Shown: positions 18,714-30,234, counted from the stretch's first letter. The stretch: DNA of 64,000 nt from Aliiglaciecola lipolytica (GCF_018860635.1 NZ_JAHKPT010000012.1:36650-100649), one strand, 5' to 3'. The notes: generated by a model not told the origin, from the sequence alone. A program made the numbers and translations.

Positions 18714-19886
18714 ATGATGTCGAAACCAACTTATGATGTGATTGTATATGGCGCAACAGGTTTTACCGGTCAACTCGTTGCAGAATATTTAGCAAAAACT
18801 TACCCAAGCAAACAAGATCTAAACTGGGCTATCGCGGGCAGAAACCTCAACAAACTAAACGAAATAAAATCGAACTTAAACCTAAGTTCCGATGTAGATT
18901 GCATAATCGCTGATTCAAACGACGTAGACAGCCTGAAATCTCTTGTACAAAGCACCAAAGTAGTGTTGACGACTGTCGGCCCATATCAGTTATATGGCAA
19001 TGATTTAGTCGCATTGTGTGCACAAACTGGTACCGACTATGTGGATCTATGTGGTGAGCCTACATGGATGCATGACATGATAGCCGCACACCAAGATAGC
19101 GCGGAAAAAAGTGGCGCTAGAATCGTATTTTCATGCGGTTTCGATTCAATCCCCTTTGACTTGGGTGTGTATTTTCTTCAGCAAAAAGCAAAAGAAAAAT
19201 TCTCACATACCTTTAGCCGAGTTAAAGGTCGCGTAAGAGGTATGAAAGGTACGTTTTCTGGTGGCACTAAAGCCAGTCTACAAGCTACCATGGCGGCCGC
19301 GAGAAAAGATAAATCGGTAATGCAGGTATTATTAAATCCATTTGCACTAACGCCGACGTTTAACGGCCCTGAACAGCCTTTGGGTAATAAACCTATATAT
19401 GAAGAAGAGTTTAATAGTTGGTCTGCTCCTTTTATTATGGCGGCAATCAATACTCGGAATATACATCGTTCAAATTATTTATTATCCCATCAGTATGGCG
19501 AGGATTTTGTATACGACGAAATGATGTTTACCGGCCCTGGTGAAAAAGGCAAAGCAATTGCAGACCACGTTGCTGCAGACAAAAGCATGGCCAGTGACGA
19601 GGGACCAAAACCTGGTGAAGGGCCAAGTAAAGAGGAACGTGAAGCAGGCTTTTTTGATGTTATTTTCTCAGCTCAAGAAAACCAAAATCAGTTAACTGTT
19701 TCAGTAAAAGGCAACATGGACCCGGGCTATGGCACAACCTCTAAAATGATTTCGGAGTCTGCCGTTTGCCTTGCTAAGGATGAGCTAACGGTGAAAGGTG
19801 GTATTTGGACTACGGCGCCAGCAATGGGAGATAAATTGATCAGCCGATTAATTGACAAAGCAGGCATGACATTTAATGTCGAATAA
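18714..19886 (+). CDS. Saccharopine dehydrogenase-like NAD(P)-binding oxidoreductase
   Basis: 390-residue member of the saccharopine dehydrogenase / trans-acting enoyl reductase family. The Rossmann loop VYGATGFTGQLVAEYLA lies at the N-terminus, with the AIAGRN strand after it; CGEPTWM and FSCGFDSIPFDLGV follow the family pattern. The reaction is unknown: members include lipid enoyl reductases and amino-acid dehydrogenases. Two start codons lie together (18714 and 18717) and the ribosome site is weak. A monocistronic gene bounded by hairpins on both sides. Confidence 0.82.
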   Translation: MMSKPTYDVIVYGATGFTGQLVAEYLAKTYPSKQDLNWAIAGRNLNKLNEIKSNLNLSSDVDCIIADSNDVDSLKSLVQSTKVVLTTVGPYQLYGNDLVALCAQTGTDYVDLCGEPTWMHDMIAAHQDSAEKSGARIVFSCGFDSIPFDLGVYFLQQKAKEKFSHTFSRVKGRVRGMKGTFSGGTKASLQATMAAARKDKSVMQVLLNPFALTPTFNGPEQPLGNKPIYEEEFNSWSAPFIMAAINTRNIHRSNYLLSHQYGEDFVYDEMMFTGPGEKGKAIADHVAADKSMASDEGPKPGEGPSKEEREAGFFDVIFSAQENQNQLTVSVKGNMDPGYGTTSKMISESAVCLAKDELTVKGGIWTTAPAMGDKLISRLIDKAGMTFNVE

Positions 19887-19908
19887 ATAGCTTTTTATCT
19901 AGCCATCT

Positions 19909-19987
19909 AAAACGCCCCAAATCTAACGAGGCCTCAATAGTTGGACAATCCAATTACTGAGGGCCACCTCAAAATGGGGCGTTTTTT
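19909..19987. terminator. Long two-part hairpin, bidirectional terminator
   Basis: The outer stem AAAACGCCCC / GGGGCGTTTT (19909-19918 / 19976-19985) is perfect and runs into TTTTTT. Inside it CCTCAATAGTTGG pairs with CCAATTACTGAGG with two mismatches. The whole is a 77-nt near-continuous cruciform between two converging genes. Confidence 0.82.
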
Positions 19988-20030
19988 CTTTCAGTCGTTT
20001 AGCGCTTAGGCAAAATTATGGTCTGAGTAA

Positions 20031-20582
20031 CTAATTCCAAAACTCAAAATAATCATTGCTGCTGCGCTGCGGGGCTGGCATCGCTTCTGTTGTAGGCGTA
20101 CCTAAATAGAGAAAACCGACAATTTCATCTTTTTCTTCTAAGAAAAATGCACATTTAACATCTTCATTTTGAGCGAATGTTCCTGTTCTCCATACACCGC
20201 CAAAACCTTGTGCTACCGCAGCCATTTGCATTGCATGGACGGCACACGAAGCGGAAGCAACTTGTTCAATCCATGGCACCTTCTCATGCTCTGAGTATTT
20301 GGCGATAGCGACAATAACCATAGGAGCTCGAAGCGGCATTTGTGGTGCCCGTTTAATCTGGTTTTCATCTAGATCTTCATTAATTGCCGCTTCTTCGAAA
20401 ATCTCACCTAACTTAATTAGTCCCCTTCCCTGACAAACAACAAACTTCCACGGTGTTAAACCGGCATGATCAGGCGCGCGCAATGCTGCCTGCATAATTA
20501 TTTCAAGCTGCTGACCTTGAGGGGCTGGCCCTTTCAATCTTGGTTGAGAGCGTCTGTTTAACAATAATTCAATAGCTTGCAT
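20031..20582 (-). CDS. ydjA: NAD(P)H nitroreductase, YdjA family
   Basis: Small FMN-dependent nitroreductase-fold protein (183 residues) close to E. coli YdjA: LLNRRSQPRL at the start (FMN phosphate site), RAPDHAGLTPWKFVV, AMQMAAVAQGFGGVWRTG and IVGFLYLGTP. Physiological substrate unknown. As in E. coli it lies head to head with sppA, so the pair is an old arrangement. Start ATG fits the family N-terminus. Confidence 0.92.
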   Translation of the reverse strand: MQAIELLLNRRSQPRLKGPAPQGQQLEIIMQAALRAPDHAGLTPWKFVVCQGRGLIKLGEIFEEAAINEDLDENQIKRAPQMPLRAPMVIVAIAKYSEHEKVPWIEQVASASCAVHAMQMAAVAQGFGGVWRTGTFAQNEDVKCAFFLEEKDEIVGFLYLGTPTTEAMPAPQRSSNDYFEFWN

Positions 20583-20839
20583 ATTAACCCAGTGACTAAA
20601 TCAGAATTGATATATTAGTATGCAAACTTCACTGTTTTACTGCAACTGCAATCTGAATTTCCTTGTGAATTTAATTGTCGTTAAAGCTTTAGCGCCCGAG
20701 GTTTCGAATCTTTTGCCGTTTAATTGAGCACAATTACCACAAAAGTCATTTCATTCATAAAAAATTACATTTGTATTGTCGCTTAATTATTAAAATTCGT
20801 TAGGATAAGCAAATTGTACAATTTCAGGTGAATTTCTAT

Positions 20840-22702
20840 ATGGCAAATGGTAGTAGTTGGACTAAATCTTTTTTTGTTGGAATCTGGACAGTTTTAAATT
20901 TCTGTCGAAAAGCATTTTTTAATATTATCTTTATTATTTTGGCTATCGGTTTCATTGCGATGCTAATGAAAGATGATGGCAAAGTGTTGGTTCCTAAAAG
21001 TACAGCATTAGTTCTCAATATTGAAGGCGATATTGTGATTGAGAAACGCTATGTTGATCCAATGAACAAATTTTTGGAAGAAGCTTTTGGTCAAGAGCCA
21101 GAAAATCCAGAAGTGTTATTAAAGGATGTGCTGTTCGCGTTAGAAAATGCCAAACATGATAATCGCGTTAAAACCTTGATTCTGCAACTTCAAGGTATGG
21201 GCAATGTAGGCATGGATAAAATGAAGCAAGTGGCAATGGCCATTGACGACTTTAAAGAAAGTGGAAAGCCTGTTTATGCCATAGCAGACTACTATACTCA
21301 AAGTCAGTACTACCTGGCCAGTAAAGCCGACAAAGTTTACATGAACCCTATGGGCGCGATGATGTTTGAAGGTTATGGACGTTACCCAACCTATTACAAA
21401 GCAGCCTTAGAAAAGTTAAAAGTGACAACTCATGTGTTTAAAGTAGGCACATATAAATCGGCTGTGGAGCCTTACATTCGCGATGACATGTCTGAGCCTG
21501 CAAAAGAGGCAAATAAAGCTTGGTTGACAGTACTTTGGAATCAATACAAAGCAGATGTTGCTGCAGCACGTAATCTATCAACTAGCGCTTTTGATGAAGA
21601 TCTAGATCAATTTTTACTCAAATTTGAACAAGTTGATGGTGATTTTGCAGCCTACGCAATGGAAAACGGTTGGGTAGATGGATTGCCTACTCGTGAAGCT
21701 ATAAGACAAGAAATAATTGATATTGTCGGCGAAGACAAAAACCATAAGAGTTTTAGTCAAATAAGCCTAAATAATTACTTAAAAGTAATTAAACCCATTT
21801 ATCATCTTCCACAAGTTGATGTTGATCATGTTGCAATCGTGGTCGCCAAAGGGACGATTTTAAACGGCACTCAAAAAGCCGGAGACATCGGCGGTGACAG
21901 TACTGCTGAGTTGCTTCGTAAAGCCCGATTAGATGACTCGGTCAAAGCAGTAGTATTGTATGTAGACTCCCCTGGGGGCAGCGCATTTGCCTCTGAAATT
22001 ATCCGCCAAGAAGTTGAAAACCTAAAAACTGCAAATAAACCTGTCGTTGCTTTGATGAGTACTTATGGTGCCTCAGGTGGCTATTGGATTTCAGCTGCTG
22101 CGGATGAGATTTGGGCAGCGCCTAGCACTGTTACTGGCTCTATTGGTATCTTTGGCATGTTTATGACCTTTGAAAATACCCTTGATTATTTAGGCATTCA
22201 CTCTGATGGTGTGGGTACCACGGACTTCTCTGGATTGAACGTGACAAGAGCGCTTGACCCAAGAGTTGGCCGAGTTATTCAAATGAGCATAAATCATGGT
22301 TATCAAGATTTTCTTAACTTAGTTGCCAAGGAAAGAAACATGACGGTGGAAGCTGTCGACAAAATTGCCCAAGGTAGAGTTTGGATTGGGGAAACGGCGA
22401 AAGAATTGGGTTTAGTCGATAACCTAGGGTTTTTAGATGATGCCGTTTCCGCTGCGGCAGATTTAGCGAAACTGGAAAACTACGAAACCAAATATGTCGA
22501 ACGAGATTTAAGCCCTAGTGAAAAATTCTGGAAAGAATTCTTAGGGCAAGCTTCTCAAACAATTGGACATGGCAGCTTCGCCAAAAAAGATTCTGCGCTA
22601 GCTGGCTTTGTTAAACAACTAGTTGAAGAGGTAGATGCCGTCACAAAATTGAATGATCCTAATGGTGTTTATGCTCATTGTTTAGCTTGTGAAATAAACT
22701 AA
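20840..22702 (+). CDS. sppA: Signal peptide peptidase SppA (67K type)
   Basis: Inner-membrane serine protease that degrades cleaved signal peptides. One N-terminal membrane segment (about residues 15-42) then two ClpP-like halves. Catalytic lysine K206 in FKVGTYKSAVEPYIRDD equals E. coli K209. The nucleophile serine is in STYGASGGYW of the second half, after DSPGGSAFASE. 620 residues, the E. coli size. An upstream in-frame GTG at 20828 is possible, but CAGGTG lies about 9 nt before the ATG at 20840, which I prefer. Confidence 0.95.
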   Translation: MANGSSWTKSFFVGIWTVLNFCRKAFFNIIFIILAIGFIAMLMKDDGKVLVPKSTALVLNIEGDIVIEKRYVDPMNKFLEEAFGQEPENPEVLLKDVLFALENAKHDNRVKTLILQLQGMGNVGMDKMKQVAMAIDDFKESGKPVYAIADYYTQSQYYLASKADKVYMNPMGAMMFEGYGRYPTYYKAALEKLKVTTHVFKVGTYKSAVEPYIRDDMSEPAKEANKAWLTVLWNQYKADVAAARNLSTSAFDEDLDQFLLKFEQVDGDFAAYAMENGWVDGLPTREAIRQEIIDIVGEDKNHKSFSQISLNNYLKVIKPIYHLPQVDVDHVAIVVAKGTILNGTQKAGDIGGDSTAELLRKARLDDSVKAVVLYVDSPGGSAFASEIIRQEVENLKTANKPVVALMSTYGASGGYWISAAADEIWAAPSTVTGSIGIFGMFMTFENTLDYLGIHSDGVGTTDFSGLNVTRALDPRVGRVIQMSINHGYQDFLNLVAKERNMTVEAVDKIAQGRVWIGETAKELGLVDNLGFLDDAVSAAADLAKLENYETKYVERDLSPSEKFWKEFLGQASQTIGHGSFAKKDSALAGFVKQLVEEVDAVTKLNDPNGVYAHCLACEIN

Positions 22703-22718
22703 CCTCTATTATCCTCTC

Positions 22719-22752
22719 GATGATTAATGGTCTAGTTAGGCCATTAATCATC
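22719..22752. repeat. Perfect inverted repeat between sppA and sprT
   Basis: GATGATTAATGG (22719-22730) and CCATTAATCATC (22741-22752) with a 10-nt loop. There is no T-run after it, so it may be an RNA 3' hairpin, a factor-dependent terminator, or an operator. Confidence 0.6.
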
Positions 22753-22794
22753 ACCTCTACACTCAAATAAGCACCTAAAAACAATTTCAATTAA

Positions 22795-23283
22795 ATGATC
22801 AGTTTTGCACAACAAAAAATAATTCAGCAGCGAGTATTAGACTGTATTCAAATGGCTGAAGTTTATTTTCATCGAAAGTTTGTAGCCCCTACTCTGATGT
22901 TTAATCAACGGGGAAATATAGCAGGAACGGCTCACTTACAAAAAAACCTGATAAAGCTCAATAGCACTTTATTGATGGATAATTTTGACGAGTTTCTTGT
23001 TACTGTGATTCCTCACGAAGTTGCTCACATCATTACATTCCAGTTATTCAAACGTGTGAAACCCCATGGTATTGAATGGCAATCAATTATGAATAATGTG
23101 TTCAACTTACCCGCAACGGTAAGACATAAAATGGACACAACCAAGACCCAAGGTAAAATGTTTGACTATAAGTGTCAGTGCGGGACAGTTAAGCTGACGT
23201 TGAGAAGGCATAACAAGGTGGTTAACAAACAACAGATTTATTGTTGCCGGAAGTGCCAACAAGAGTTGCTAGAAATAACCTGA
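22795..23283 (+). CDS. sprT: SprT family zinc-binding protein
   Basis: 162-residue SprT/SprT-like protein. The zinc-metalloprotease motif HEVAH sits in VIPHEVAHIITF, followed by a third ligand region KPHGIEWQ. A C-terminal zinc ribbon has CQCG and CCRKC. The eukaryotic relative SPRTN repairs DNA-protein crosslinks; the bacterial role is unsettled. The start is the first ATG of the frame; no clear ribosome site is visible. Confidence 0.92.
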   Translation: MISFAQQKIIQQRVLDCIQMAEVYFHRKFVAPTLMFNQRGNIAGTAHLQKNLIKLNSTLLMDNFDEFLVTVIPHEVAHIITFQLFKRVKPHGIEWQSIMNNVFNLPATVRHKMDTTKTQGKMFDYKCQCGTVKLTLRRHNKVVNKQQIYCCRKCQQELLEIT

Positions 23284-23313
23284 TTTTCAATTAAATTAAT
23301 AATCCAAAAGCTA

Positions 23314-23760
23314 CTAAAACCACTGCTTTGTAAACACTTTATCAAGCTCTTTAAAGGCAGTTTTTAATAATTTCGCCAGTTCTTTATAACGAGGTTTAGC
23401 CCGTTGTTGGCTAACGGTCACCCCTTGTAATTGCATCTTATGATGAATTTCTTGATACCACGCCCGTAAGGCAGGAGGAAGAGTTTGGTTAGAACGATGA
23501 CCAAGCCACATTAATCCTTGCAGAGGAAGACTAAGAAAAAATGCACCAATGGCGATTCCCTGAGGTATGAAAATATCACCATAAAAATTAATAATAGAAA
23601 ACGCACTCAATACAGCGATGGGGGGCATAATTGTAATCGACAATTTAGTAGCGCTAATCACACGATACTCTGGAAAAAGTGCATTCAGCTGCTTTTCCAT
23701 CGGCCAAGTTTTCATATACTCTTGACCATCTTTGAAAATTCCGGTCATGCTCTGGGACAT
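23314..23760 (-). CDS. yfbV: UPF0208 membrane protein YfbV
   Basis: 148-residue inner-membrane protein matching E. coli YfbV: DGQEYMKTWPMEKQLNALFPE, MPPIAVLSAF, SLPLQGLMWLGHRS, LPPALRAWYQE. Two membrane segments near residues 42-85; the C-terminal tail is basic. In E. coli YfbV lies beside ackA-pta and is reported to affect chromosome Ter organisation; here it lies between sprT and trxB. The function is not evident from sequence. Confidence 0.92.
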   Translation of the reverse strand: MSQSMTGIFKDGQEYMKTWPMEKQLNALFPEYRVISATKLSITIMPPIAVLSAFSIINFYGDIFIPQGIAIGAFFLSLPLQGLMWLGHRSNQTLPPALRAWYQEIHHKMQLQGVTVSQQRAKPRYKELAKLLKTAFKELDKVFTKQWF

Positions 23761-25061
<1,301 letters not shown>

Positions 25062-25100
25062 GGAAAACACGTCAAGCTTGTGTATGAGAATATATAGTAA

Positions 25101-25799
25101 ATGATTTCGCTGCATAAGCTTGACGCTTGCGTCACCTTTCCTTCCCCTCACGAGGCACTAGCTGATCCTAATGGATTACTGGCATTTGGAGGGGATCTGA
25201 GTGTTGCACGTTTAGTCAGCGCATATCAGCACGGAATTTTCCCGTGGTTCTCTGAAGGAGAACCTATTCTTTGGTGGAGCCCAGATCCTAGAGGGGTTGT
25301 TTTCACTGAAAAATACAAAAGCAGCAAAAGCTTACTCAAACATATCCGCAAGACCAATCCAAAGGTAACAGTTAATGAACGCTTCAATGATGTTATCGAT
25401 GCTTGCTCCAATGCGCCTCGTAAAGACAGTGGTACGTGGATAACAGCGCATATGATAAACGCATACAAAGCGCTGCATAAGGCCGGTTACGCCCACTCTA
25501 TTGAGGTGTGGAATGATAAACAACTCATTGGTGGTTTATATGGTGTTTTCGTCAATAATGTTTTTTGCGGGGAATCCATGTTTAGCCTACAAACCAATGC
25601 TTCTAAAGTCGCATTTCACTATTTAGTTAATCTGATGAGAACGAATAGTGTAGAACTTATAGATTGCCAAATGCAAAACCCCCACTTAGCCACTTTAGGT
25701 TGTGAAGAGATACCCAGAGCGACTTTTTTAAGATTATTATCCTCTGCGGCAGAAAAACAAACATCTAACTCGTGGACTCCTCGGATGTTGTCGGTATGA
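25101..25799 (+). CDS. aat: Leucyl/phenylalanyl-tRNA-protein transferase
   Basis: Adds Leu or Phe to proteins with N-terminal Lys or Arg, marking them for ClpAP through ClpS. 232 residues; FPSPHEALADPNGLLAFGGDLS, YQHGIFPWF and ILWWSPDPRGV are the family's N-terminal blocks, and GGLYGV with FCGESMFS form the core. The ATG at 25101 has a poor ribosome site. It overlaps the next gene, the second N-degron transferase, by 4 nt. Confidence 0.96.
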   Translation: MISLHKLDACVTFPSPHEALADPNGLLAFGGDLSVARLVSAYQHGIFPWFSEGEPILWWSPDPRGVVFTEKYKSSKSLLKHIRKTNPKVTVNERFNDVIDACSNAPRKDSGTWITAHMINAYKALHKAGYAHSIEVWNDKQLIGGLYGVFVNNVFCGESMFSLQTNASKVAFHYLVNLMRTNSVELIDCQMQNPHLATLGCEEIPRATFLRLLSSAAEKQTSNSWTPRMLSV

Positions 25800-26503
25800 A
25801 CATGAAATTTGGACTAACTCAACAATTTCCATGCAGTTATTTAGCCGAGCAGAAAGAACAGTTGCTAGTGCTAGTGACAGACACTGATGATGAACTGGAT
25901 AACCAATACAATTATTTACTTGGGCAGGGTTTTCGCCGTAGCGGTGATCAAATTTACCGCCCTCATTGTCGCCAATGTAACGCATGCCAATCAATTAGAA
26001 TTCCAGCTAATAACTTTTTACCGTCGAAAAGCCAACGGCGAATTATAAATAAGAATTCCGGTATTCAAGTGTTTACCAGCTCGAAAAATAAACCTGAGTA
26101 TTATCCAATTTACGCCCAATATATTAATCAACGCCATAACGACGGTAGCATGTTTCCTGCAAGCAAAAATCAATATGATGGATTCATCGACTGTGATTGG
26201 TTAGACACTCTTTTTATTGAATTCCACTTAGATGACACTTTAATAGGTGTTGCTGTTACCGATGTTTTGAGTGACGGTTTTTCCGCTCTTTATACATTTT
26301 TCAAACCTGAATTCACCAATCGGTCCATTGGAACTTACGCAATTATCAAACAAATTGAACAAGCCAAGCTCAATAATAAAACATTTTTGTATTTGGGATA
26401 TCAGATAGATGCCTGTCAAAAAATGAGCTACAAGGCTAATTTTTACCCTCACCAGCGCTTTATTGACAATAAATGGCAATTAATCACAAAAAAAAGCACT
26501 TAG
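25796..26503 (+). CDS. bpt: Aspartate/glutamate leucyltransferase (Bpt, Ate1-like)
   Basis: Adds Leu to proteins with N-terminal Asp or Glu. 235 residues; the N-terminal cysteine-containing domain has FPCSYL and the HCRQCNACQ cluster; the C-terminal half is GNAT-like, with FLYLGYQIDACQKMSYKANF being the typical ending. I chose the ATG at 25796 that overlaps the aat stop (ATGA); ATG 25802 is also possible. The GTG at 25772 makes an unsupported extension. E. coli lacks this gene; Vibrio and Alteromonas have it. Confidence 0.95.
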   Translation: MNMKFGLTQQFPCSYLAEQKEQLLVLVTDTDDELDNQYNYLLGQGFRRSGDQIYRPHCRQCNACQSIRIPANNFLPSKSQRRIINKNSGIQVFTSSKNKPEYYPIYAQYINQRHNDGSMFPASKNQYDGFIDCDWLDTLFIEFHLDDTLIGVAVTDVLSDGFSALYTFFKPEFTNRSIGTYAIIKQIEQAKLNNKTFLYLGYQIDACQKMSYKANFYPHQRFIDNKWQLITKKST

Positions 26504-26581
26504 GTCCTTTACTCTTGCTCTTATATTGGGCAAAATCTGCGCGGCATTTTTGACACTTATTAATTGAGGTAAACAACTTAC

Positions 26582-26800
26582 ATGGCGAAAGAAGACTGTA
26601 TTGAAATGGAAGGTACCGTATTGGACACACTTCCTAATACTATGTTCCGGGTTGAATTAGAAAACGGACACGTCGTCACTGCGCACATCTCAGGAAAGAT
26701 GCGCAAAAACTATATACGTATATTAACTGGCGACAAAGTAACAGTTGAGATGACTCCTTACGACCTAACAAAAGGCCGTATCATTTATCGCGCCAGATAA
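26582..26800 (+). CDS. infA: Translation initiation factor IF-1
   Basis: 72-residue S1-fold (OB) protein that binds the 30S A site during initiation. Nearly identical to E. coli IF-1 ([39 protein letters not shown]). Ribosome site GAGG upstream. Located between bpt and clpA as in related genomes; the tRNA-Ser gene that follows infA in E. coli is absent here. Confidence 0.98.
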   Translation: MAKEDCIEMEGTVLDTLPNTMFRVELENGHVVTAHISGKMRKNYIRILTGDKVTVEMTPYDLTKGRIIYRAR

Positions 26801-26827
26801 GAGACGTTCCTTTTGCTAATTGAGCAT

Positions 26828-26855
26828 AAAAAAACCCAGCCTAGCTGGGTTTTTG
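26828..26855. terminator. Bidirectional terminator between infA and clpA
   Basis: CCCAGC / GCTGGG stem extended by A-T pairs (26828-26840 / 26844-26854), 3-nt loop, T-runs on both strands. Confidence 0.88.
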
Positions 26856-26891
26856 TTTATCTGGACTAGCAACAACTAGTAACTTAAACGA

Positions 26892-29156
26892 TTACACTTT
26901 ACTGGCTTGTTTAGAGCTTTGATTAGAATAATCAAACTTAAGCTTATCGTCTTTCATGGTGATTTTAACACTACCACCATTCACCAACTCACCAAATAGC
27001 AATTCGTTAGCTAGATTTTTCTTCACATACTCTTGCATAGTTCTGGCCATTGGACGCGCGCCCATTGCTCTGTCGTAACCTTTTTCTGCAATCCAATTAC
27101 GAGCTGCATCGTCAATCTCCATAGACACACCTTTGTTATCCAGCTGTACTTGCAGCTCAATAATAAATTTATCCACCACTTGAAGAATGACATCTGACTC
27201 AAGGTGATTAAACCAAATGATCCCATCTAAACGGTTTCTAAATTCCGGCGTAAATATTTTATTAATTTCACTGATTGCATCAAAGCTGTGATCTTGCTGT
27301 TTGAAACCAATCGACGTTCTAATGGTTTCTTGCACACCAGCATTCGTGGTCATAACTAAAACCACGTTACGGAAATCAACTTTGCGTCCGTTGTTATCGG
27401 TCAAGGTTCCGTGATCCATCACTTGTAGCAAAATGTTGTAAATATCACTGTGGGCTTTTTCAATTTCATCAAGCAACACAACACAGTAAGGATTTTTAAT
27501 CACGGCATCCGTTAACAAGCCCCCCTGATCGAAGCCTACATAGCCTGGGGGAGCACCAATCAATCGACTGACCGCATGGCGTTCCATATATTCAGACATG
27601 TCAAAGCGGACCAACTCTACACCCATAATTTTGGCTAATTGTTGAGTAACTTCTGTTTTACCGACACCTGTAGGACCAGCGAACATGAAATTACCAATAG
27701 GTTTAGTTTCAATTCCCAAACCTGAACGAGACAAACGAATCGCATCAGATAAGGTTTCAATGGCTTGGTCTTGTCCAAACACGACTAATTTCAAATCCCG
27801 TGTCAGATTTTTCAGTGTTTCTTTGTCAGAAGCTGATACTGACTTTTCAGGAATACGGGCCATTTTGGCAATAATGTGCTCTATTTCACCTACACCAATA
27901 GTTTTACGTCGCTTAGAAACGGGTAATAAGCGCTGTGAAGCCCCTGCTTCATCGATCACGTCAATAGCCTTATCAGGCAAGTGACGCTCGTTTATATACT
28001 TAGCAGAGAGCTCTGAGGCCGCTTTAATCGCTTGATTAGTAAAGCGCACACTATGGTGTTTCTCATAGCGACTTTTTAACCCCATAAGAATTTTCGTGGT
28101 ATCAGCCACACTGGGTTCTGCCACATCAATTTTTTGGAAACGTCGTGCAAGCGCCCTGTCCTTTTCAAAAATACCCTGGTATTCCTGATAAGTAGTAGAG
28201 CCGATGCAGCGCAGCTCGCCACTGCTAAGCTTAGGTTTCAACAAATTAGATGCATCCATAACACCACCTGATGCGGCACCTGCACCTATGATGGTATGAA
28301 TTTCATCGATAAATAATATCGCATCGTCATCTTTACTCAGCTCTTTAAGAATACCTTTCAAGCGTTTTTCGAAGTCACCACGGTATTTAGTTCCCGCTAA
28401 TAATCCACCTAAATCTAATGAGTAGACTGTTGATGAAGCTATTACTTCAGGTACTTCGTTATTCACTATGCGATACGCTAAACCTTCTGCAATGGCGGTT
28501 TTACCGACGCCAGCTTCGCCCACTAGTAGTGGATTATTCTTGCGTCGTCTGCATAGAATTTGAATGGTTCTTTCTAATTCAGCATCTCGACCGATAAGAG
28601 GATCAATTTTACCCGCTTTGGCCAGAACATTTAAATTGGAAGAATATTTTTCAAGCACCGAGGTATTTTCTTCACCTTCGACAGTCTCTTCTTGGTTTTC
28701 AATACTGGATTCTTCATCATTTTTACTCACACCATGGGATATGAAATTAACCACATCCAAGCGTGTGACATCGGTTTTTTTCAAAATATAAACCGCTTGA
28801 GATTCTTGTTCACTGAAAATCGCTACCAGAACATTGGCACCTGTCACTTCTTCTTTGCCAGATGACTGCACATGAAAAACCGCGCGCTGAAGCACTCGCT
28901 GAAACCCTAAAGTGGGCTGCGTTTCACGGTCGCTAGTGTCATCTTCTAAGATTAGCGGAGTCGTGTCTTTGACAAAATCGACCAACTCAGCTTTTATTGA
29001 CTCAATATTTGCTCCACAAGCTTTGAGAGCTTCTCTGGCGGCTTTGTTATCTAAAAGCGCTAGTAACAGATGTTCCACCGTCATAAACTCATGACGATGC
29101 TCTCTGGCAAATATAAACGCTTCGTTAAGGGTCTGCTCTAAATCTTTATTCAACAT
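26892..29156 (-). CDS. clpA: ATP-dependent Clp protease ATPase ClpA
   Basis: Hexameric unfoldase that feeds ClpP. 754 residues: N-domain (1-145, binds ClpS), AAA1 with Walker [12 protein letters not shown]2 with [18 protein letters not shown] is the second Walker B. The start has GGAGGG upstream. It is transcribed after clpS on the minus strand with a 267-nt gap. clpP is not in this window. Confidence 0.97.
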   Translation of the reverse strand: MLNKDLEQTLNEAFIFAREHRHEFMTVEHLLLALLDNKAAREALKACGANIESIKAELVDFVKDTTPLILEDDTSDRETQPTLGFQRVLQRAVFHVQSSGKEEVTGANVLVAIFSEQESQAVYILKKTDVTRLDVVNFISHGVSKNDEESSIENQEETVEGEENTSVLEKYSSNLNVLAKAGKIDPLIGRDAELERTIQILCRRRKNNPLLVGEAGVGKTAIAEGLAYRIVNNEVPEVIASSTVYSLDLGGLLAGTKYRGDFEKRLKGILKELSKDDDAILFIDEIHTIIGAGAASGGVMDASNLLKPKLSSGELRCIGSTTYQEYQGIFEKDRALARRFQKIDVAEPSVADTTKILMGLKSRYEKHHSVRFTNQAIKAASELSAKYINERHLPDKAIDVIDEAGASQRLLPVSKRRKTIGVGEIEHIIAKMARIPEKSVSASDKETLKNLTRDLKLVVFGQDQAIETLSDAIRLSRSGLGIETKPIGNFMFAGPTGVGKTEVTQQLAKIMGVELVRFDMSEYMERHAVSRLIGAPPGYVGFDQGGLLTDAVIKNPYCVVLLDEIEKAHSDIYNILLQVMDHGTLTDNNGRKVDFRNVVLVMTTNAGVQETIRTSIGFKQQDHSFDAISEINKIFTPEFRNRLDGIIWFNHLESDVILQVVDKFIIELQVQLDNKGVSMEIDDAARNWIAEKGYDRAMGARPMARTMQEYVKKNLANELLFGELVNGGSVKITMKDDKLKFDYSNQSSKQASKV

Positions 29157-29423
29157 ACTTATACCCTCCTAAAATCGGGTTGGTTAGTTAACCCTGAAGT
29201 AAACTGACGCTGATTTTTATCTGGAATACGGATAAAACCTTATTGATCAGTTTATTAGCCACAAAAACGCTGTTTAGAAACTAACATTTCAGTGGTTAAA
29301 GCCTCCATTTTCACATCTTTCTTCGTAATCAGACTCTCTGATTCAAAGGTTAAAATCAAATGTTTTGTGCGATCAGCGGCATAAAAACTTTAGCTAAAGA
29401 CATTTAACCGTAGTTAAGTTCGT

Positions 29424-29744
29424 TTATGCTTGTTCCATACTGCACATCAATGGATGCTGATGCTTTCTGGCATACTGATTGACCTGCATCACCTTGGTTT
29501 CGGCGATCTGAGCTGTATAAACACCGCAAACAGCGCGACCACGGTAATGGACAGTTAACATTAGCTGACTGGCCTTTTCTGAGTCCATATTAAAAAAGCG
29601 CATCAACACTTCGATAACAAAATCCATCGGTGTGTAATCATCGTTATTGATCAAAACTTTGTACATCGGAGGCGGTTCAACTTTCTTTTTAACCGCTTCT
29701 AAGTGCTTGTTGTGATCTATGCTTATCGTATTATCTTTGCTCAT
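29424..29744 (-). CDS. clpS: ClpAP adaptor ClpS
   Basis: Adaptor that binds N-terminal Leu/Phe/Trp/Tyr of substrates and delivers them to ClpA. About 106 residues; the core [20 protein letters not shown] with the DDYTP loop and [19 protein letters not shown] line the N-degron pocket. The ATG at 29744 is chosen over a TTG at 29750. A 267-nt gap to clpA without a clear terminator leaves both co-transcription and a separate clpA promoter possible. With aat and bpt this completes the N-degron route. Confidence 0.96.
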   Translation of the reverse strand: MSKDNTISIDHNKHLEAVKKKVEPPPMYKVLINNDDYTPMDFVIEVLMRFFNMDSEKASQLMLTVHYRGRAVCGVYTAQIAETKVMQVNQYARKHQHPLMCSMEQA

Positions 29745-29951
29745 ATTCAAATAATAGTGCCGTTTTGACTTAAATTGTGCTGTTTTTTACAATTTTTGTC
29801 GATTAAATTAATTTGACCTTGACATTTGTAGGTTAAAATATCTACATTTTAAATAGGGTAAAACGTTATGCAGTCGATTTGCCCTATCTTTACTATACTT
29901 ATAGTGGGGATTAAGCAGTGTCAGTTCAAGGGATTAAAAGGAAGCAGATGT

Positions 29952-30170
29952 ATGGCGGTCGGAAAAGTCAAATGGTTTAACAATGCAAAGGGGTTCGGTT
30001 TTATTGTCCCTGATGATGGTGGAGAAGATATTTTCGCACATTACTCCACGATTAAGATGGACGGTTATCGTTCTTTAAAAGCAGGTCAAGAAGTGACCTA
30101 TGAAGTTCAGCAAGGCCCAAAAGGCTTACATGCAGAGAACATAGGCATAAGCGACGAACCTGAAAGATAG
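29952..30170 (+). CDS. cspD: Cold-shock-domain protein CspD
   Basis: 72-residue CSD protein. MAVGKVKWFNNAKGFGFI carries RNP1 (KGFGFI) and DIFAHYS carries RNP2, the aromatic nucleic-acid-binding face. CspD in E. coli binds single-stranded DNA and slows replication in stationary phase. Divergent from clpS, the standard arrangement. The ATG at 29952 has AAGGAAG upstream; a longer frame to 29868 is not supported. Confidence 0.94.
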   Translation: MAVGKVKWFNNAKGFGFIVPDDGGEDIFAHYSTIKMDGYRSLKAGQEVTYEVQQGPKGLHAENIGISDEPER

Positions 30171-30200
30171 TTAAGCTAGACTTAATACTACTTTTCAAAT

Positions 30201-30234
30201 AAAAAAGCAGGCATACATTGCCTGCTTTTTTGTG
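30201..30234. terminator. Bidirectional terminator between cspD and icd
   Basis: AAAAAAGCAGGCA / TGCCTGCTTTTTT perfect 13-bp stem (30201-30213 / 30219-30231) with a 5-nt loop; T-runs on both strands. Confidence 0.93.

Noticed and set aside
26801..26891. Search for the tRNA-Ser gene that follows infA in E. coli
   Set aside because: Only a terminator hairpin is present; no cloverleaf could be drawn.
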